Notes under the pieces: generated by a model
The model's input: only the letters and a program-made list of their open reading frames with translations
Databases searched by the model: none
Told to the model about the DNA's origin: nothing
Position numbers and translations under genes: made by a program
In this document: positions 35,627-44,878 of the stretch, piece after piece
How the letters are laid out: each line of letters starts with the position of its first letter
Position numbering within the stretch: position 1 is the first letter of the stretch
NCBI GenBank assembly: GCA_964554015.1
Contig: CAZKMO010000005.1
Location: 1-46,610, forward strand
Length of the DNA: 46,610 bases
Direction of reading: 5' to 3'
From: CAYUAG01 sp964554015
Lineage (GTDB): Bacteria > Zhuqueibacterota > QNDG01 > CAYUAG01

Positions 35627-35633
35627 AATTCAA

Positions 35634-35665
35634 TAAAAAACCCTATGCTTCAAAAAACACAGGGT
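35634..35665 (-). terminator. Intrinsic terminator after the rpsU-yqeY pair
   Basis: ACCCTATG (35640-35647) pairs with CACAGGGT (35658-35665), with one G-U pair on the minus strand, and six to seven Ts follow. It lies between the YqeY-like gene and cvpA. Confidence 0.75.
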
Positions 35666-35701
35666 AATAAAAAATATTTGTTTTAAAAAAGATCAATGTG
35701 A

Positions 35702-36145
35702 CTAACTCAATTTTTCCTTTACCATATCCTGTACTGTTTTACCATCAATCCGCCCCTTTACCTGGGGCATTATCGCAGCCATAACCTTACCCATATCCCG
35801 CCTGGATTCAGCCCCGGTATCCTGAATAACTGTATCAATTATTTTATTTAGTTCTTCTTGAGAAAGAGGTTCCGGTAAAAAAGACATAATTATCTTCAGT
35901 TCTTTTTCTTCTTTGGCAATCAGATCATCCCGTCCCTGTTTGTGAAAAAACTCCAAAGATTCTTTTCTCTTCTTTACTTCCTTGGTTAAAACATTAATTT
36001 CGTCTTGTTCAGTAAGATCTTTACCTGTTTCAATTTCTGTATTGTGTAACTGAGATTTTATACTTCTGTATGTTTCTACTGCAACCTGATCTTTTGCCTT
36101 CATGGCTTGTTTCATTTTTTCTGAAATAATCTCAGATAAGCTCAT
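35702..36145 (-). CDS. YqeY/GatB-tail-like domain protein
   Basis: The 147-residue helical protein begins SLSEIISEKMKQAMKAKD and has the family blocks KSQLHNTEIE and FLPEPLSQEEL. Near the end come the MGKVMAAIMPQVKGRIDG stretch and VKEKLS. The domain resembles the tRNA-binding tail of GatB; a role in tRNA or translation is suspected. It lies 28 bases after rpsU, the usual order. Confidence 0.88.
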   Translation of the reverse strand: MSLSEIISEKMKQAMKAKDQVAVETYRSIKSQLHNTEIETGKDLTEQDEINVLTKEVKKRKESLEFFHKQGRDDLIAKEEKELKIIMSFLPEPLSQEELNKIIDTVIQDTGAESRRDMGKVMAAIMPQVKGRIDGKTVQDMVKEKLS

Positions 36146-36173
36146 GATTCCAACCTTATCTTCTTATACCCAA

Positions 36174-36374
36174 TTATTCTTCACCAAAAATTTTTTGCAG
36201 TTTTCTATGTTTTCTTCGTGATGCCGCTTCTTTACGTTTTCTTTTTTCACTTGGTTTCTCATAATACTGATGTTTTCTTATGTCTGACATCAATCCTGCT
36301 TTCTCGCATTGTTTGGTAAACCTTTTTAAAGCTCTTTCAAATGATTCATTGTTTCTGATCTTTACTGCAGGCAT
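36174..36374 (-). CDS. rpsU: 30S ribosomal protein S21
   Basis: The 66-residue basic protein has the S21 pattern IRNNESFERALKRFTKQCEKAGL and a KPSEKRKRKEAASRRKHRK tail. AGGAGG lies upstream of the ATG and a sigma-70-type promoter further up. It helps 16S-mRNA pairing at initiation. It is the first gene of the minus-strand block. Confidence 0.95.
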   Translation of the reverse strand: MPAVKIRNNESFERALKRFTKQCEKAGLMSDIRKHQYYEKPSEKRKRKEAASRRKHRKLQKIFGEE

Positions 36375-36413
36375 AAATTTTTAATACCTCCTTTCCTAAA
36401 TTTTTATTTCTTA

Positions 36414-36442
36414 AATATAAGAAAATAATCTAATTTAAACAA
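36414..36442 (-). promoter_or_regulatory. Sigma-70-type promoter of rpsU
   Basis: On the minus strand TTGTTT (36442-36437) is followed by 17 bases and TATATT (36419-36414), about 40 bases before the ATG. It is set back to back with the lptF promoter. Confidence 0.65.
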
Positions 36443-36479
36443 GAAAATTTTACCCCTAAAAAAAATTTACATTATTTGG

Positions 36480-36508
36480 TTGCAAAATCCTATTCAGTTT
36501 TTTATATT
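36480..36508 (+). promoter_or_regulatory. Sigma-70-type promoter of the lptF-lptG genes
   Basis: TTGCAA (36480-36485), a 17-base spacer and TATATT (36503-36508) lie 28 bases before the ATG at 36537. The ribosome site is weak (ATGAGAA). Confidence 0.6.
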
Positions 36509-36536
36509 ATAACCTTGAAATATTTATGAGAAAAAC

Positions 36537-37910
36537 ATGCGAATAATTACAAAATATATTTTAACAGAACATATATATCCTTTTTTTTTCGGAATCGGAA
36601 CCATAATATTTCTATTTATCTTAAATATATTATTCCGAGATTTGGGCCGACTGCTGGGAAAAGGCCTTTCCTTTAAAATTATTGCCGAATTTTTTATATA
36701 TCAACTTGCCTGGATAATAGCCTTAGCCGTTCCCATGGCTGTGCTTATTGCAACTCTCATGGTATTCGGAAGACTTTCTTCCGAAAATGAAATATCTGCC
36801 TTAAAAGCCAGTGGAGTACATCTCTACAGCCTTATTTTTCCGGTTCTGGTTGTAGCAGCTATCATCACCCTGGCTATGACCCAGTTCAATAATTATGTAT
36901 ACCCGGAATCCAATCACCAATTAAGTATGCTTTATTCTGATATTTCCAAAAAAAAACCCACCCTGACCCTGGAACCCAATGTATTTTTTGATGAGATTGA
37001 GAATTATAATATGTTGGTACATTCGATTGATAATAAAAACGACATTCTTCACGGAATCATTATCAATGATAGCAGTGATCCTAAATTTAATAAGACTATT
37101 TTTGCCGAATCTGGAAGATTATACTATTCCAAAGAACACAGCACCCTGGTCTTCTCTCTTAATAATGGAGAAGTACATGAAGTTGAAAAAGCAAACCTGG
37201 AAAATTATAGACGCCTGAAATTTATCAAACATAAAATCTATATTCCGGTTTCCAATATGGTGCTGAAGCGCAGCAGTTCCGGAAGAAGAGGGACCAGAGA
37301 AAAAAGCGCTCCCCTGCTGCAGGAAGACATTAAACGTCATACTCAATCTATTACCAAAAAACAAGATATGGCAGTCAAACAAGCTATCTTAAGAATTAAG
37401 CCATTTTTTCCTCCCCGTTTTTACCCCGATACAACTGACACCTCTTATAAAACTCTTCTCCAGGAAACTACAACCAGAAAAACTAATTTAAACAGATTAC
37501 GTCAGGCTATGCAAAGCATCCATTTTCAAATACAGGGGATAAGGGGCATTAAAAAATCAATTGCAGCACTCCTGGTTGAAATCCATAAAAAATATTCCAT
37601 CCCGGTTGCCTGTATTGTGTTTGTACTCATCGGAGCTCCAGTAGGGATCATAGCCAGACAGGGGGGGATGGCAGTAAGTGGCGGTATAAGTATGATTTTC
37701 TTCCTTATCTACTGGGCTTTTTTAATAGGGGGAGAGCAATTAGCGGACCGAGGAATGATGAATCCGATTTTAGCTATGTGGTTGCCCAATATTGTAGTGG
37801 GGGCGGCCGGGGTGTATCTCATTATACATACAGTGCGGGAAACAACCTTTATCCGTTGGAATGTTCTGACCTATTGGTTGAAAGAAAAAAGTAAAGGGGA
37901 AAAATCATGA
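36537..37910 (+). CDS. lptF: LPS export ABC transporter permease, LptF/LptG family (LptF position)
   Basis: The 457-residue protein has three N-terminal helices (about 12-120), a periplasmic jellyroll-like region, and three C-terminal helices (about 350-440). It has YjgP/YjgQ features (VPMAVLIATLMVFGRLSSENEI, IPVACIVFVLIGAPVGI). It pulls lipopolysaccharide from the inner membrane with LptB and LptG. It is about 90-100 residues longer than E. coli LptF; the surplus is a basic, helical stretch at about 240-340 just before the fourth helix. The order F before G is assigned by position only. The stop overlaps the next start by ATGA. Confidence 0.88.
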   Translation: MRIITKYILTEHIYPFFFGIGTIIFLFILNILFRDLGRLLGKGLSFKIIAEFFIYQLAWIIALAVPMAVLIATLMVFGRLSSENEISALKASGVHLYSLIFPVLVVAAIITLAMTQFNNYVYPESNHQLSMLYSDISKKKPTLTLEPNVFFDEIENYNMLVHSIDNKNDILHGIIINDSSDPKFNKTIFAESGRLYYSKEHSTLVFSLNNGEVHEVEKANLENYRRLKFIKHKIYIPVSNMVLKRSSSGRRGTREKSAPLLQEDIKRHTQSITKKQDMAVKQAILRIKPFFPPRFYPDTTDTSYKTLLQETTTRKTNLNRLRQAMQSIHFQIQGIRGIKKSIAALLVEIHKKYSIPVACIVFVLIGAPVGIIARQGGMAVSGGISMIFFLIYWAFLIGGEQLADRGMMNPILAMWLPNIVVGAAGVYLIIHTVRETTFIRWNVLTYWLKEKSKGEKS

Positions 37911-38983
37911 TCCCTATTATTCCCCGTTATATTTTTAAAAGATTCATGTCCATATTCCTGTTTTGTCTGCTGGCAATAATTTTTATATTTATTGTAGTGG
38001 ATATGATAGAAAATTTGGACCGGTTTATTGATAATAATGTTCCCTGGTCTGTAACTACCATATATTATATCTACTTTATTCCTTATATAATAATTATTAT
38101 TCTTCCGGTTGCCACCCTTATGACCACTGTTTTTTCCATTGGTCTCATGGCCAGACACAATGAAATTGTTGCTCTCAAAGCTCTGGGGTACAGTTTTTAT
38201 CGTATCATGTTTATTCTTTTGTTTATTGGTTTACTGCTCAGCATAGGATCATTTTTTTTAGCGGAAACAATTGCTATATACACAAATCGAAAAATCGAAA
38301 ATATTAAAGATGATTATTTGTTCCAACGATCACACAGTAAAAAATATATTCGGGATGTAATCATGCAGGATCCTCCTGATAAAATCGTTTCTATGGAAAG
38401 CTACAATTTTGACACCAAAACCGCCTATAATGTAAAAATTGAAAAATACGAGAAGGGAAAATTAATATCCAAAATTGATTCCCGGCTCATGAAGTGGGAA
38501 GGTAAAAACTGGATAATATATAACGGCTATGAAAGACAATTTGAAATGGATAAGGAAAAGGCAACACCTATCACCAAACAGCGCACAATAAATCTTAATT
38601 TTACTCCCCAGCAGCTTTATCTTTCTCAAATTGATCCTGAACAAATGAGCATACATGAACTACTTTGGTTTGTGGACCGGGTAAAAAAATCAGGAGGAGA
38701 AGTACATAAATGGATTACTCAGCTTAATCTCAGATTTTCCTATCCTTTAAGTAATGTAATTATTATATTATTCAGTATTCCTTTTGTCTATAACCGAAGG
38801 AAAAAAAGTCTGGTGATTGGATTCGGCATCAGTCTGGCAATTTGTTTTGTTTACTTTGGTTTGGTTAAGATTGGCCAGACCATGGGGGAAAAAGGAGAGT
38901 TGAACCCCTTTCTGGCTGCCTGGATAGGTAACTTCATTATGGGAGTGGGTGGAATTATGAATTTAATAAAAATAAGAAAATAA
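37907..38983 (+). CDS. lptG: LPS export ABC transporter permease, LptF/LptG family (LptG position)
   Basis: The 358-residue protein has the normal YjgP/YjgQ length, with six membrane helices (three before about 115, three after about 275) and the block VATLMTTVFSIGLMARHNEI near the second helix. The periplasmic domain lies between. It partners the preceding protein; the overlap ATGA implies coupled translation. LptB, LptA and LptC are not in the window. Confidence 0.88.
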   Translation: MIPIIPRYIFKRFMSIFLFCLLAIIFIFIVVDMIENLDRFIDNNVPWSVTTIYYIYFIPYIIIIILPVATLMTTVFSIGLMARHNEIVALKALGYSFYRIMFILLFIGLLLSIGSFFLAETIAIYTNRKIENIKDDYLFQRSHSKKYIRDVIMQDPPDKIVSMESYNFDTKTAYNVKIEKYEKGKLISKIDSRLMKWEGKNWIIYNGYERQFEMDKEKATPITKQRTINLNFTPQQLYLSQIDPEQMSIHELLWFVDRVKKSGGEVHKWITQLNLRFSYPLSNVIIILFSIPFVYNRRKKSLVIGFGISLAICFVYFGLVKIGQTMGEKGELNPFLAAWIGNFIMGVGGIMNLIKIRK

Positions 38984-38984
38984 C

Positions 38985-39014
38985 TTGACTTTTCCCTGAA
39001 AAGTTATGTACCTT
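38985..39014 (+). promoter_or_regulatory. Probable promoter of the rpmH-rnpA-yidD-yidC cluster
   Basis: TTGACT (38985-38990), an 18-base spacer and TACCTT (39009-39014) begin right after the lptG stop codon. The -10 box is weak. The same bases can fold (AACTT...AAGTT), so a weak terminator function is possible too. Confidence 0.4.
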
Positions 39015-39051
39015 AAAGACTGTATAAAAAAAATAATGGAGGTATATTTAT

Positions 39052-39195
39052 ATGAAAAGAACCTATCAGCCCAGTAAAAGAAAACGAAAAAACAAACACG
39101 GATTTCGAAATCGTATGGAAACTAAAAACGGCCGTTTAATATTAAAACGCCGTCGGGCCAAAGGAAGATCTAAACTTACTGTCAGTGATGAGTAA
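39052..39195 (+). CDS. rpmH: 50S ribosomal protein L34
   Basis: The 47-residue basic protein begins MKRTYQPSKRKRKNKHGF and continues with the L34 core (FRNRMETKNGR, LKRRRAKGR). It has a strong GGAGG upstream. It is the first gene of the classical rpmH-rnpA-yidD-yidC-mnmE order. Confidence 0.96.
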   Translation: MKRTYQPSKRKRKNKHGFRNRMETKNGRLILKRRRAKGRSKLTVSDE

Positions 39196-39221
39196 CCATT
39201 TTTGCTTTGTGAGCCGGTGTT

Positions 39222-39578
39222 ATGGGGGGAAATTTATCAGACATTGATCAACGCTTGCCCAAAAATGAGATTATTAAGAAACATAATGATTTTAAAAAAA
39301 TCCTTGACCAGGGTAACCAGTGGAGTGGTAAGTATATTAAATGTTTTTTTTGCAAAGCCCAGAACAGAAAAGTTGGATTTATGATAGCTAAAAATATAGG
39401 AAAAGCAGTAACCAGAAACCGAATTAAACGCTTAATGAGAGAAAGCTATAGAAAAAACCGCCAAACCATAAAAAATTACCATATATTGATTTGTGCAAAA
39501 AATCAATCTGTTACGGCCAAATATGAAGATATATATGAGGATTTCCAAAATTTTATAAAAAAACATCATGATTATTAA
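39222..39578 (+). CDS. rnpA: Ribonuclease P protein component
   Basis: The 118-residue protein has the RnpA signature KNIGKAVTRNRIKRLMRE and the upstream F..IL motif (HNDFKKILDQG). It helps the RNase P RNA bind pre-tRNA. The ATG at 39222 has no clear ribosome site, so the N-terminus may be slightly shorter. It overlaps yidD by 11 bases. Confidence 0.92.
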   Translation: MGGNLSDIDQRLPKNEIIKKHNDFKKILDQGNQWSGKYIKCFFCKAQNRKVGFMIAKNIGKAVTRNRIKRLMRESYRKNRQTIKNYHILICAKNQSVTAKYEDIYEDFQNFIKKHHDY

Positions 39579-39783
39579 AAAATCAATTATATACATTATT
39601 ACATTATATAAAAAAATAATATCACCTTTTTTACCTCGTACCTGCCGATTCTATCCTACCTGCTCCCAGTATATGATTCAGGCCATAGAAAAATACGGCC
39701 TGATGAAAGGTATGCTAAAAGGGTGCGGGCGAATAATAAGATGCCATCCCTTCAATCCCGGAGGTTATGATCCCGTAAAATAA
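39568..39783 (+). CDS. yidD: Membrane protein insertion efficiency factor YidD
   Basis: The 71-residue protein has an amphipathic N-terminus, the conserved CRFYPTCSQY block, and the CHPFNPGGYDPV end. It assists YidC-dependent insertion. It lies between rnpA (overlapping) and yidC (14-base gap). Confidence 0.94.
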   Translation: MIIKKSIIYIITLYKKIISPFLPRTCRFYPTCSQYMIQAIEKYGLMKGMLKGCGRIIRCHPFNPGGYDPVK

Positions 39784-39797
39784 ATAAGGAAGAAAAC

Positions 39798-41507
39798 ATG
39801 GATAAAAAAACAATCATAGCAATTGTATTAATATTAATCATATTTATTCTCTGGCCGATTTTTATGAAAAAAATGGGCTCTAATACTGACAAATCTTCTG
39901 CACCATCTGACTCCTTAACTACTGAACAGCAGGTGGACACAGAATCCAGGGAAACAACTCCATCCCCAGAAAAAATAATGAATCCAGTAGAATCAGATGA
40001 TAAACAGATTACAAAGCCTAGACACATTTCTACCTCCCCATCTTCAACAGTTGCTGCTGACAGTGTAATAATTGAAAATTCACTGTTTAGAGGTGTACTT
40101 TCAACCGCTGGAGGCGGTTCTATCATCAGCTGGAAATTAAAAGACTACTACTATCTAGATAAAAAAGATAGTATCCTGGTGGAAATGATTCCCAAAGATG
40201 CAGTCGGTAATCTTTTTGTGCTGCCCCGGAATCCATCTCTGGATCTGAATAATAAAAAATTTGAGGTGGTATATGATACATCCGGAATAGAGAAAAAATA
40301 TAAATTCATCACCACCCTAGGGAAATATGCGAAATTTGAAAAAGAATTCGTGGTTAAACCGAACAGCTATCTGATTGATCTAAATCTAAAATTTCATTCC
40401 CTTTCTCGTGACCAGATAGGTAAAAATTATGTCATACAATTTAACTCCGGATTAAGGCCCACCGAGGAACTGAAAAAAGATGAGAGATACTATAAAGCAT
40501 ATGCCCTGCAGGGGGATGAATTGCTTAGTACTAAACTGGAAGATACTGACTATAAAGAAGGCTCCACCAAATGGATGGCAGTGCGCAATAAATATTTTTT
40601 AATGGCCCTTATTACTCAAGCTAATCCGGCTGCCGGAGCTCGCTTACAGGGTGAAGAGATCAAGCAATATTTTTATCGGGGTGAAAACCAGGAATGGAGA
40701 ACATACAATACCCAACTGTATCTGCCTTATCAGGGAGGAGAGGAGATAGAAAGTTTTACTCTCTATCTCGGGCCCATGGATTATAAGGAATTAAAAAATT
40801 TAAACAGTGAAATGGAAAAACTGATGAACTTTGGCTGGCCTATCATCCGGCCTTTCAGTATAGCCTTTTACTATACCCTGGAATTTTTACATGATAAAGT
40901 AGTACACGACTACGGATGGGCTATAATAATCCTGGCCATTCTCATCAAAATAATTCTCTATCCCCTGACCAGAAAAAGCTTTCAATCCATGCGGGCCATG
41001 CAGGCCCTTCAGCCTAAAATAACCGCCTTAAGGGAAAAATACAAAGACGATCCCCAAAAATTAAACCAGGAAACCATGAAGCTCTACAAGAAAGAAGGGG
41101 TAAATCCCATGGGAGGCTGTCTTCCCCTGCTTTTGCAGATGCCGGTGCTCTTTGCCCTGTTCAATCTCTTTCGCACCACCATTATGCTGCGGCAGGCATC
41201 TTTCCTGGGCGGGCTCATCTCCGATCTTTCCGCCCCGGATAGTATTTTGGGTAATTTTAACCTGCTGCCCGTACTGATGGGAATAACCATGATCATTCAG
41301 CAGCGGTTAAGCAACCAGGATCCCAAGCAAAAAGCCATGGCCTATTTTATGCCCATTTTTCTGGTTTTCATTTTCTTTAATTTATCTGCCGGGCTGAATC
41401 TGTACTATTTAATGTTCAACCTCATAACCATTGCCCAGGAGCTTTTAATCAAAAAGGAAAAAACACCTGGGTCCTCGGTTGTTACTTCAAATAACGGCAA
41501 AAAATAA
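39798..41507 (+). CDS. yidC: Membrane protein insertase YidC
   Basis: The 569-residue protein is the long Gram-negative form. It has an N-terminal helix (about 5-22), a Ser/Thr-rich linker, a periplasmic beta-sandwich (about 80-330), and a C-terminal 60KD_IMP domain with five helices (PFSIAFYYTLEFLHD, GCLPLLLQMPVLFALF, YFMPIFLVFIFFNLSAG). It inserts membrane proteins alone or with SecYEG. AAGGAAG lies before the ATG. Confidence 0.95.
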   Translation: MDKKTIIAIVLILIIFILWPIFMKKMGSNTDKSSAPSDSLTTEQQVDTESRETTPSPEKIMNPVESDDKQITKPRHISTSPSSTVAADSVIIENSLFRGVLSTAGGGSIISWKLKDYYYLDKKDSILVEMIPKDAVGNLFVLPRNPSLDLNNKKFEVVYDTSGIEKKYKFITTLGKYAKFEKEFVVKPNSYLIDLNLKFHSLSRDQIGKNYVIQFNSGLRPTEELKKDERYYKAYALQGDELLSTKLEDTDYKEGSTKWMAVRNKYFLMALITQANPAAGARLQGEEIKQYFYRGENQEWRTYNTQLYLPYQGGEEIESFTLYLGPMDYKELKNLNSEMEKLMNFGWPIIRPFSIAFYYTLEFLHDKVVHDYGWAIIILAILIKIILYPLTRKSFQSMRAMQALQPKITALREKYKDDPQKLNQETMKLYKKEGVNPMGGCLPLLLQMPVLFALFNLFRTTIMLRQASFLGGLISDLSAPDSILGNFNLLPVLMGITMIIQQRLSNQDPKQKAMAYFMPIFLVFIFFNLSAGLNLYYLMFNLITIAQELLIKKEKTPGSSVVTSNNGKK

Positions 41508-41544
41508 ATGAATACCTATAAAAAACAATATGAATAATCCTACC

Positions 41545-41579
41545 ACCCCGTCTGTTGTATTAAAAGACGGGGTTTTCTT
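41545..41579 (+). terminator. Intrinsic terminator between yidC and mnmE
   Basis: ACCCCGTCT (41545-41553) pairs perfectly with AGACGGGGT (41565-41573) over an 11-base loop, followed by TTTTCTTA. mnmE starts 18 bases on, so mnmE needs some read-through or its own promoter. Confidence 0.85.
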
Positions 41580-41596
41580 ATAGAGAGTTAAAATAA

Positions 41597-42979
41597 ATGA
41601 ATACAAAAATTGATACCATAGCTGCCGTATCCACTCCCCGGGGAGAAAGCGGGATTGCCGTGATCCGGTTGAGTGGTCCGGAATCGCAAGCAATTATGCA
41701 GAAAATTTTTGATCCGGCAAAAAAAATATCTAAACCCCAGAGTCACCGGGTATATCACGGCTGGATTACAGAAAAAGAAGAAAAAATCGATGAAGTCATG
41801 ATAAGTTTTTTTCTTTCCCCCCATTCCTATACCGGAGAGGATATGGCGGAGATAAGTGCTCACGGCTCTCTCTTTATATCCAAACGCATACTGGAAATTT
41901 TAGTAAAACAGGGGGCCAGACTAGCCCAACCCGGTGAGTTCACCCAGCGAAGTTTTTTGAATGGCAAAATGGATCTTTCCCAGGCCGAAGCCGTGGCAGA
42001 TTTGATTCATGCCCAAACCGAAGCCTCCCGAAGAGTGGCTCTGTATCAGCTGGAAGGAAATTTATCCCAAAAATTATCAGAATTCTCTCAGCAGCTTTTG
42101 CAGGCCTGCTCCTTTCTGGAACTGGAACTCGATTTTGCCGAAGAGAATATTGAGTTTACCTCTTTAAAAGATTTAAAAAAAATGATTACCCAGATAGATA
42201 CCGCGTTAAAAAAATTTTTGGAAAGCTTCGAGCGAGGCAGATTATGCCGGGAAGGAGTGAGGATGGCTATCATCGGCAGCCCCAATGTGGGCAAATCCAG
42301 TATCCTTAACTGCCTGGTGGAAAAGGAGCGGGCCATTGTAACCGAGGTTGCCGGCACCACCAGGGATACCATTGAAGATGTACTGGATATCGAAGGAGTT
42401 CTCTTTACTATCACTGATACGGCGGGATTACGAGAAGTGCAGGATCCTATAGAAAAAGAAGGAGTGAGAAGAGCGGAAAAAGCGCTGGAGGGGGCTGATA
42501 TGGTACTGCTGGTGGTAGACGGCAGCAGGCCCTTAAGCCAGGAAGACAAAGCCATTATGGACAAAATAAAGGAAAAAGAAAAAAACCAGCTGGTTATCAT
42601 TAATAAATCAGACCTTAGCCAAAAAGTCAGTGCGGAAGAGATCAGGAAACTGACCGGATCCGAGCAAATTTTATCAGTTTCCGCCTTGAAGAAAACCGGA
42701 ATCAATACCCTTATTGATAGTCTGAAACACCTGGTTATTTCCGGGGATTTGCCGGAAGAAGGCGAGCTACTCCTGACCAGAGAGCGCCATAGACAGGCCA
42801 TCCTCCGTACCCGGGAGCACCTGCATCAAGCCCAAAAAGCCCTGACTGATAATATGTCCCAGGAATTCATTGCCTTTGACCTCAGGCAGGCTCTGGATAG
42901 CCTGGGCGAAATTAGCGGCAAAAAAACCACGGATGATATCTTGAATTTTATTTTTTCGGAGTTTTGTGTGGGAAAGTGA
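41597..42979 (+). CDS. mnmE: tRNA modification GTPase MnmE (TrmE)
   Basis: The 460-residue protein has the tetrahydrofolate-binding N-domain (DTIAAVSTPRGESGIAVIR), the G-domain (G1 GSPNVGKSS from 227, GTTRDT, DTAG, NKSD) and the C-terminal FCVGK motif with the essential Cys. With MnmG it modifies the wobble uridine of several tRNAs. mnmG is not seen. Confidence 0.95.
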   Translation: MNTKIDTIAAVSTPRGESGIAVIRLSGPESQAIMQKIFDPAKKISKPQSHRVYHGWITEKEEKIDEVMISFFLSPHSYTGEDMAEISAHGSLFISKRILEILVKQGARLAQPGEFTQRSFLNGKMDLSQAEAVADLIHAQTEASRRVALYQLEGNLSQKLSEFSQQLLQACSFLELELDFAEENIEFTSLKDLKKMITQIDTALKKFLESFERGRLCREGVRMAIIGSPNVGKSSILNCLVEKERAIVTEVAGTTRDTIEDVLDIEGVLFTITDTAGLREVQDPIEKEGVRRAEKALEGADMVLLVVDGSRPLSQEDKAIMDKIKEKEKNQLVIINKSDLSQKVSAEEIRKLTGSEQILSVSALKKTGINTLIDSLKHLVISGDLPEEGELLLTRERHRQAILRTREHLHQAQKALTDNMSQEFIAFDLRQALDSLGEISGKKTTDDILNFIFSEFCVGK

Positions 42980-43013
42980 GGGCTAGGGAAGTAAAATTAA
43001 GATAATTGTTCTT

Positions 43014-43034
43014 CGCAGAGGCAGAGCCTCTGCG
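43014..43034. repeat. Perfect hairpin (REP-like) downstream of mnmE
   Basis: CGCAGAGGC and GCCTCTGCG form a 9-base-pair GC-rich stem with a three-base loop. No T-run follows on either strand, so this is more likely a dispersed palindrome than a simple terminator. A further weak pair, GGTAAAACG with CGTTTCACC, lies at about 43066-43103. The gap 42980-43164 holds no other credible feature. Confidence 0.6.
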
Positions 43035-43164
43035 GGACTGGAAAATTTCGGCAGGTGCAGCAGTGGTAAAACGAGACCATATAAGTATAGCTGCCGTTTC
43101 ACCCCATACTCCCAACGTGCTAATCGATTTTGCAATTCTATCATTCATCTTTCATCTCCTTTTT

Positions 43165-44831
43165 TTATTCATCCTTCACCAATCGAAAACTAATTCCAGC
43201 CCCCCTGTTTCCCGGAGGAATACCTTCTCGATAAGCAGATCTACTTTCACTTGTTGGTTGAAACCAACCTCCTCCACGTGCTATTCTCAGTTCACCAGTT
43301 TCCGGTCCTTTAGGATTCAATTTATTTTCAATAATGTATTCACCATACCAATCACTGCACCATTCCAACATATTACCATGCATATCATATAAACCAAATG
43401 CATTAGGCTCAAAACTGCCTACAGGTATTGGTTTATTTCTATTTATGCCATTTTTGCAATTTGCATAAGGTTCTTCTCCGTTAAAATTGGCCTGATCAGT
43501 TGTCAGACATTCACCTGTGTAAAAAGGCGTGGTTGTATTTGCACGGGCAGCATATTCCCATTCAGCTTCTGTTGGCAATCTGCAACCCATCCATTCGGCA
43601 AATGCCTGGGCATCGTACCAGGTTACCTGTGTCACAGAATTTTTATCATTGCCATATGGTCCATACCACATCTTTCTTCTACCTGTTGCTTTGCAAAATA
43701 AATTGTATTGCTCAACGGTGATTGTATACTTGCCCATTTTAAATGAACTCACTGTAACTTCATGTTGAATTTCATCCTCATTTCTACCTTGTTCAGTAAC
43801 CGGGCTACCCATTACATATGTGCCACCAGGTATATTCACAAATTCGATAGTTGGTTTTTCAGTGGACTGGTTATTGTCAGTTGCATTATCATCAACCAGG
43901 GTCATGGTAGTCGTCTTTGTAATTTGAATATCAGGCGTGCTATTATAAATATCCTGTAATTTCGAAAGGTTTTCAGCATCAAGCGATTTCATCAGCTCAC
44001 TTATTGTGTCCAGTATTTCGATATATTCAGCAGTCAATTGGTTATTTTCGAAAACATAATCCAACATGGGTGCATATTGAAAAATTGCATATTCAGTACC
44101 CAATACATTCGCCAGATCAGAAGGGACTTTCCCTACTATCGAACCTAATCCGGTATATTTACCGGGAAGCCCATAAAACTTGGGATTTATCTCTCCTTTT
44201 TGCAATTGCAGCCATGCCTCGTTACTAAAGTCAAATTGCTCCCTGCTGAAATCAATCATATCCGTGCTTGGATCCACAAGCATCCACCGCTTTTCATGTT
44301 CATTCCATACTTCACACAGGGTGTGACTACCATGAAATCCGGGAATTAGATAAGTAGCATGTCCGGTGCGCACTCTGGCCGGAATTCCACGATACTTTAA
44401 GATTGATGCCAGTAAAATGGCACTATGACGGCAACCTAATACCAATCGGTCTTCAATTTTCCGATCTTTTACCAATCCCCTGGAATCATATTTATGAAGT
44501 CCTTCCAAAATTGATTTGACTGTCGGATACTTTAAAAACTCATTCCATCTCTCTTTTGGAATTTGCTCACTATATTTTAGCAAATCAGCATAAGGATGAA
44601 TAAACTGTGATCTGATTAAGCTACATAGCTCTGGCAAAGCATCAGGAAAATTTTGATACAAATAGGCGTATTCTCCCGGATCGGTAAATGAACTATATTG
44701 ACGATAGAAATTTAAAAGATCCGCTTCAGTCTTTATTTGACCTGAATAACAGAATTTGTCTGATTTTCCTGAGCACCACATCCTGTTATTGTTAGGATGG
44801 AAATGATTAAGATGATGATTGAATTTTTCAT
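43165..44831 (-). pseudogene. Transglutaminase-like/FGE-sulfatase-like fusion lipoprotein, signal peptide separated by a -1 frameshift
   Basis: From the ATG at 44831 (AAGGAGA upstream) a lipoprotein signal peptide is encoded (ITGC lipobox, C18; then GAQENQTNS), but that frame stops at 44733. The body continues in another frame, open to 43165. Comparison with the paralog at 44879-45820 shows one missing base near 44750. The body has a transglutaminase-like domain with a plausible triad, C117 (LGCRHSA), H153 (GSHTLCEVW), D170 (MLVDPST), numbered from the internal ATG at 44781. An FGE/SUMF1-like domain follows (311-536; NIPGGTYVMGS, RLPTEAEWEYAAR, DMHGNMLEWCSDWYG). The GGGW region lacks the two copper-binding catalytic Cys of true FGE. 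It could be a pseudogene, a sequencing error, or a frameshifted live gene. Confidence 0.7.
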
Positions 44832-44878
44832 GGCTATCTCCTTAAATAAGTTTAATTGGTGTTCAGTTTATTTCCTGT

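Noticed and set aside
38984..39051. Replication origin next to rpmH
   Set aside because: No dnaA gene and no cluster of DnaA boxes is visible; the gene order alone does not place oriC here.
42948..43148. A 66-residue minus frame starting MNDRIAKSIS with a GGAG upstream, just past the lipoprotein gene
   Set aside because: It overlaps the mnmE end and runs through the palindromic repeat at 43014; the composition looks repeat-derived. A short real peptide cannot be fully ruled out.
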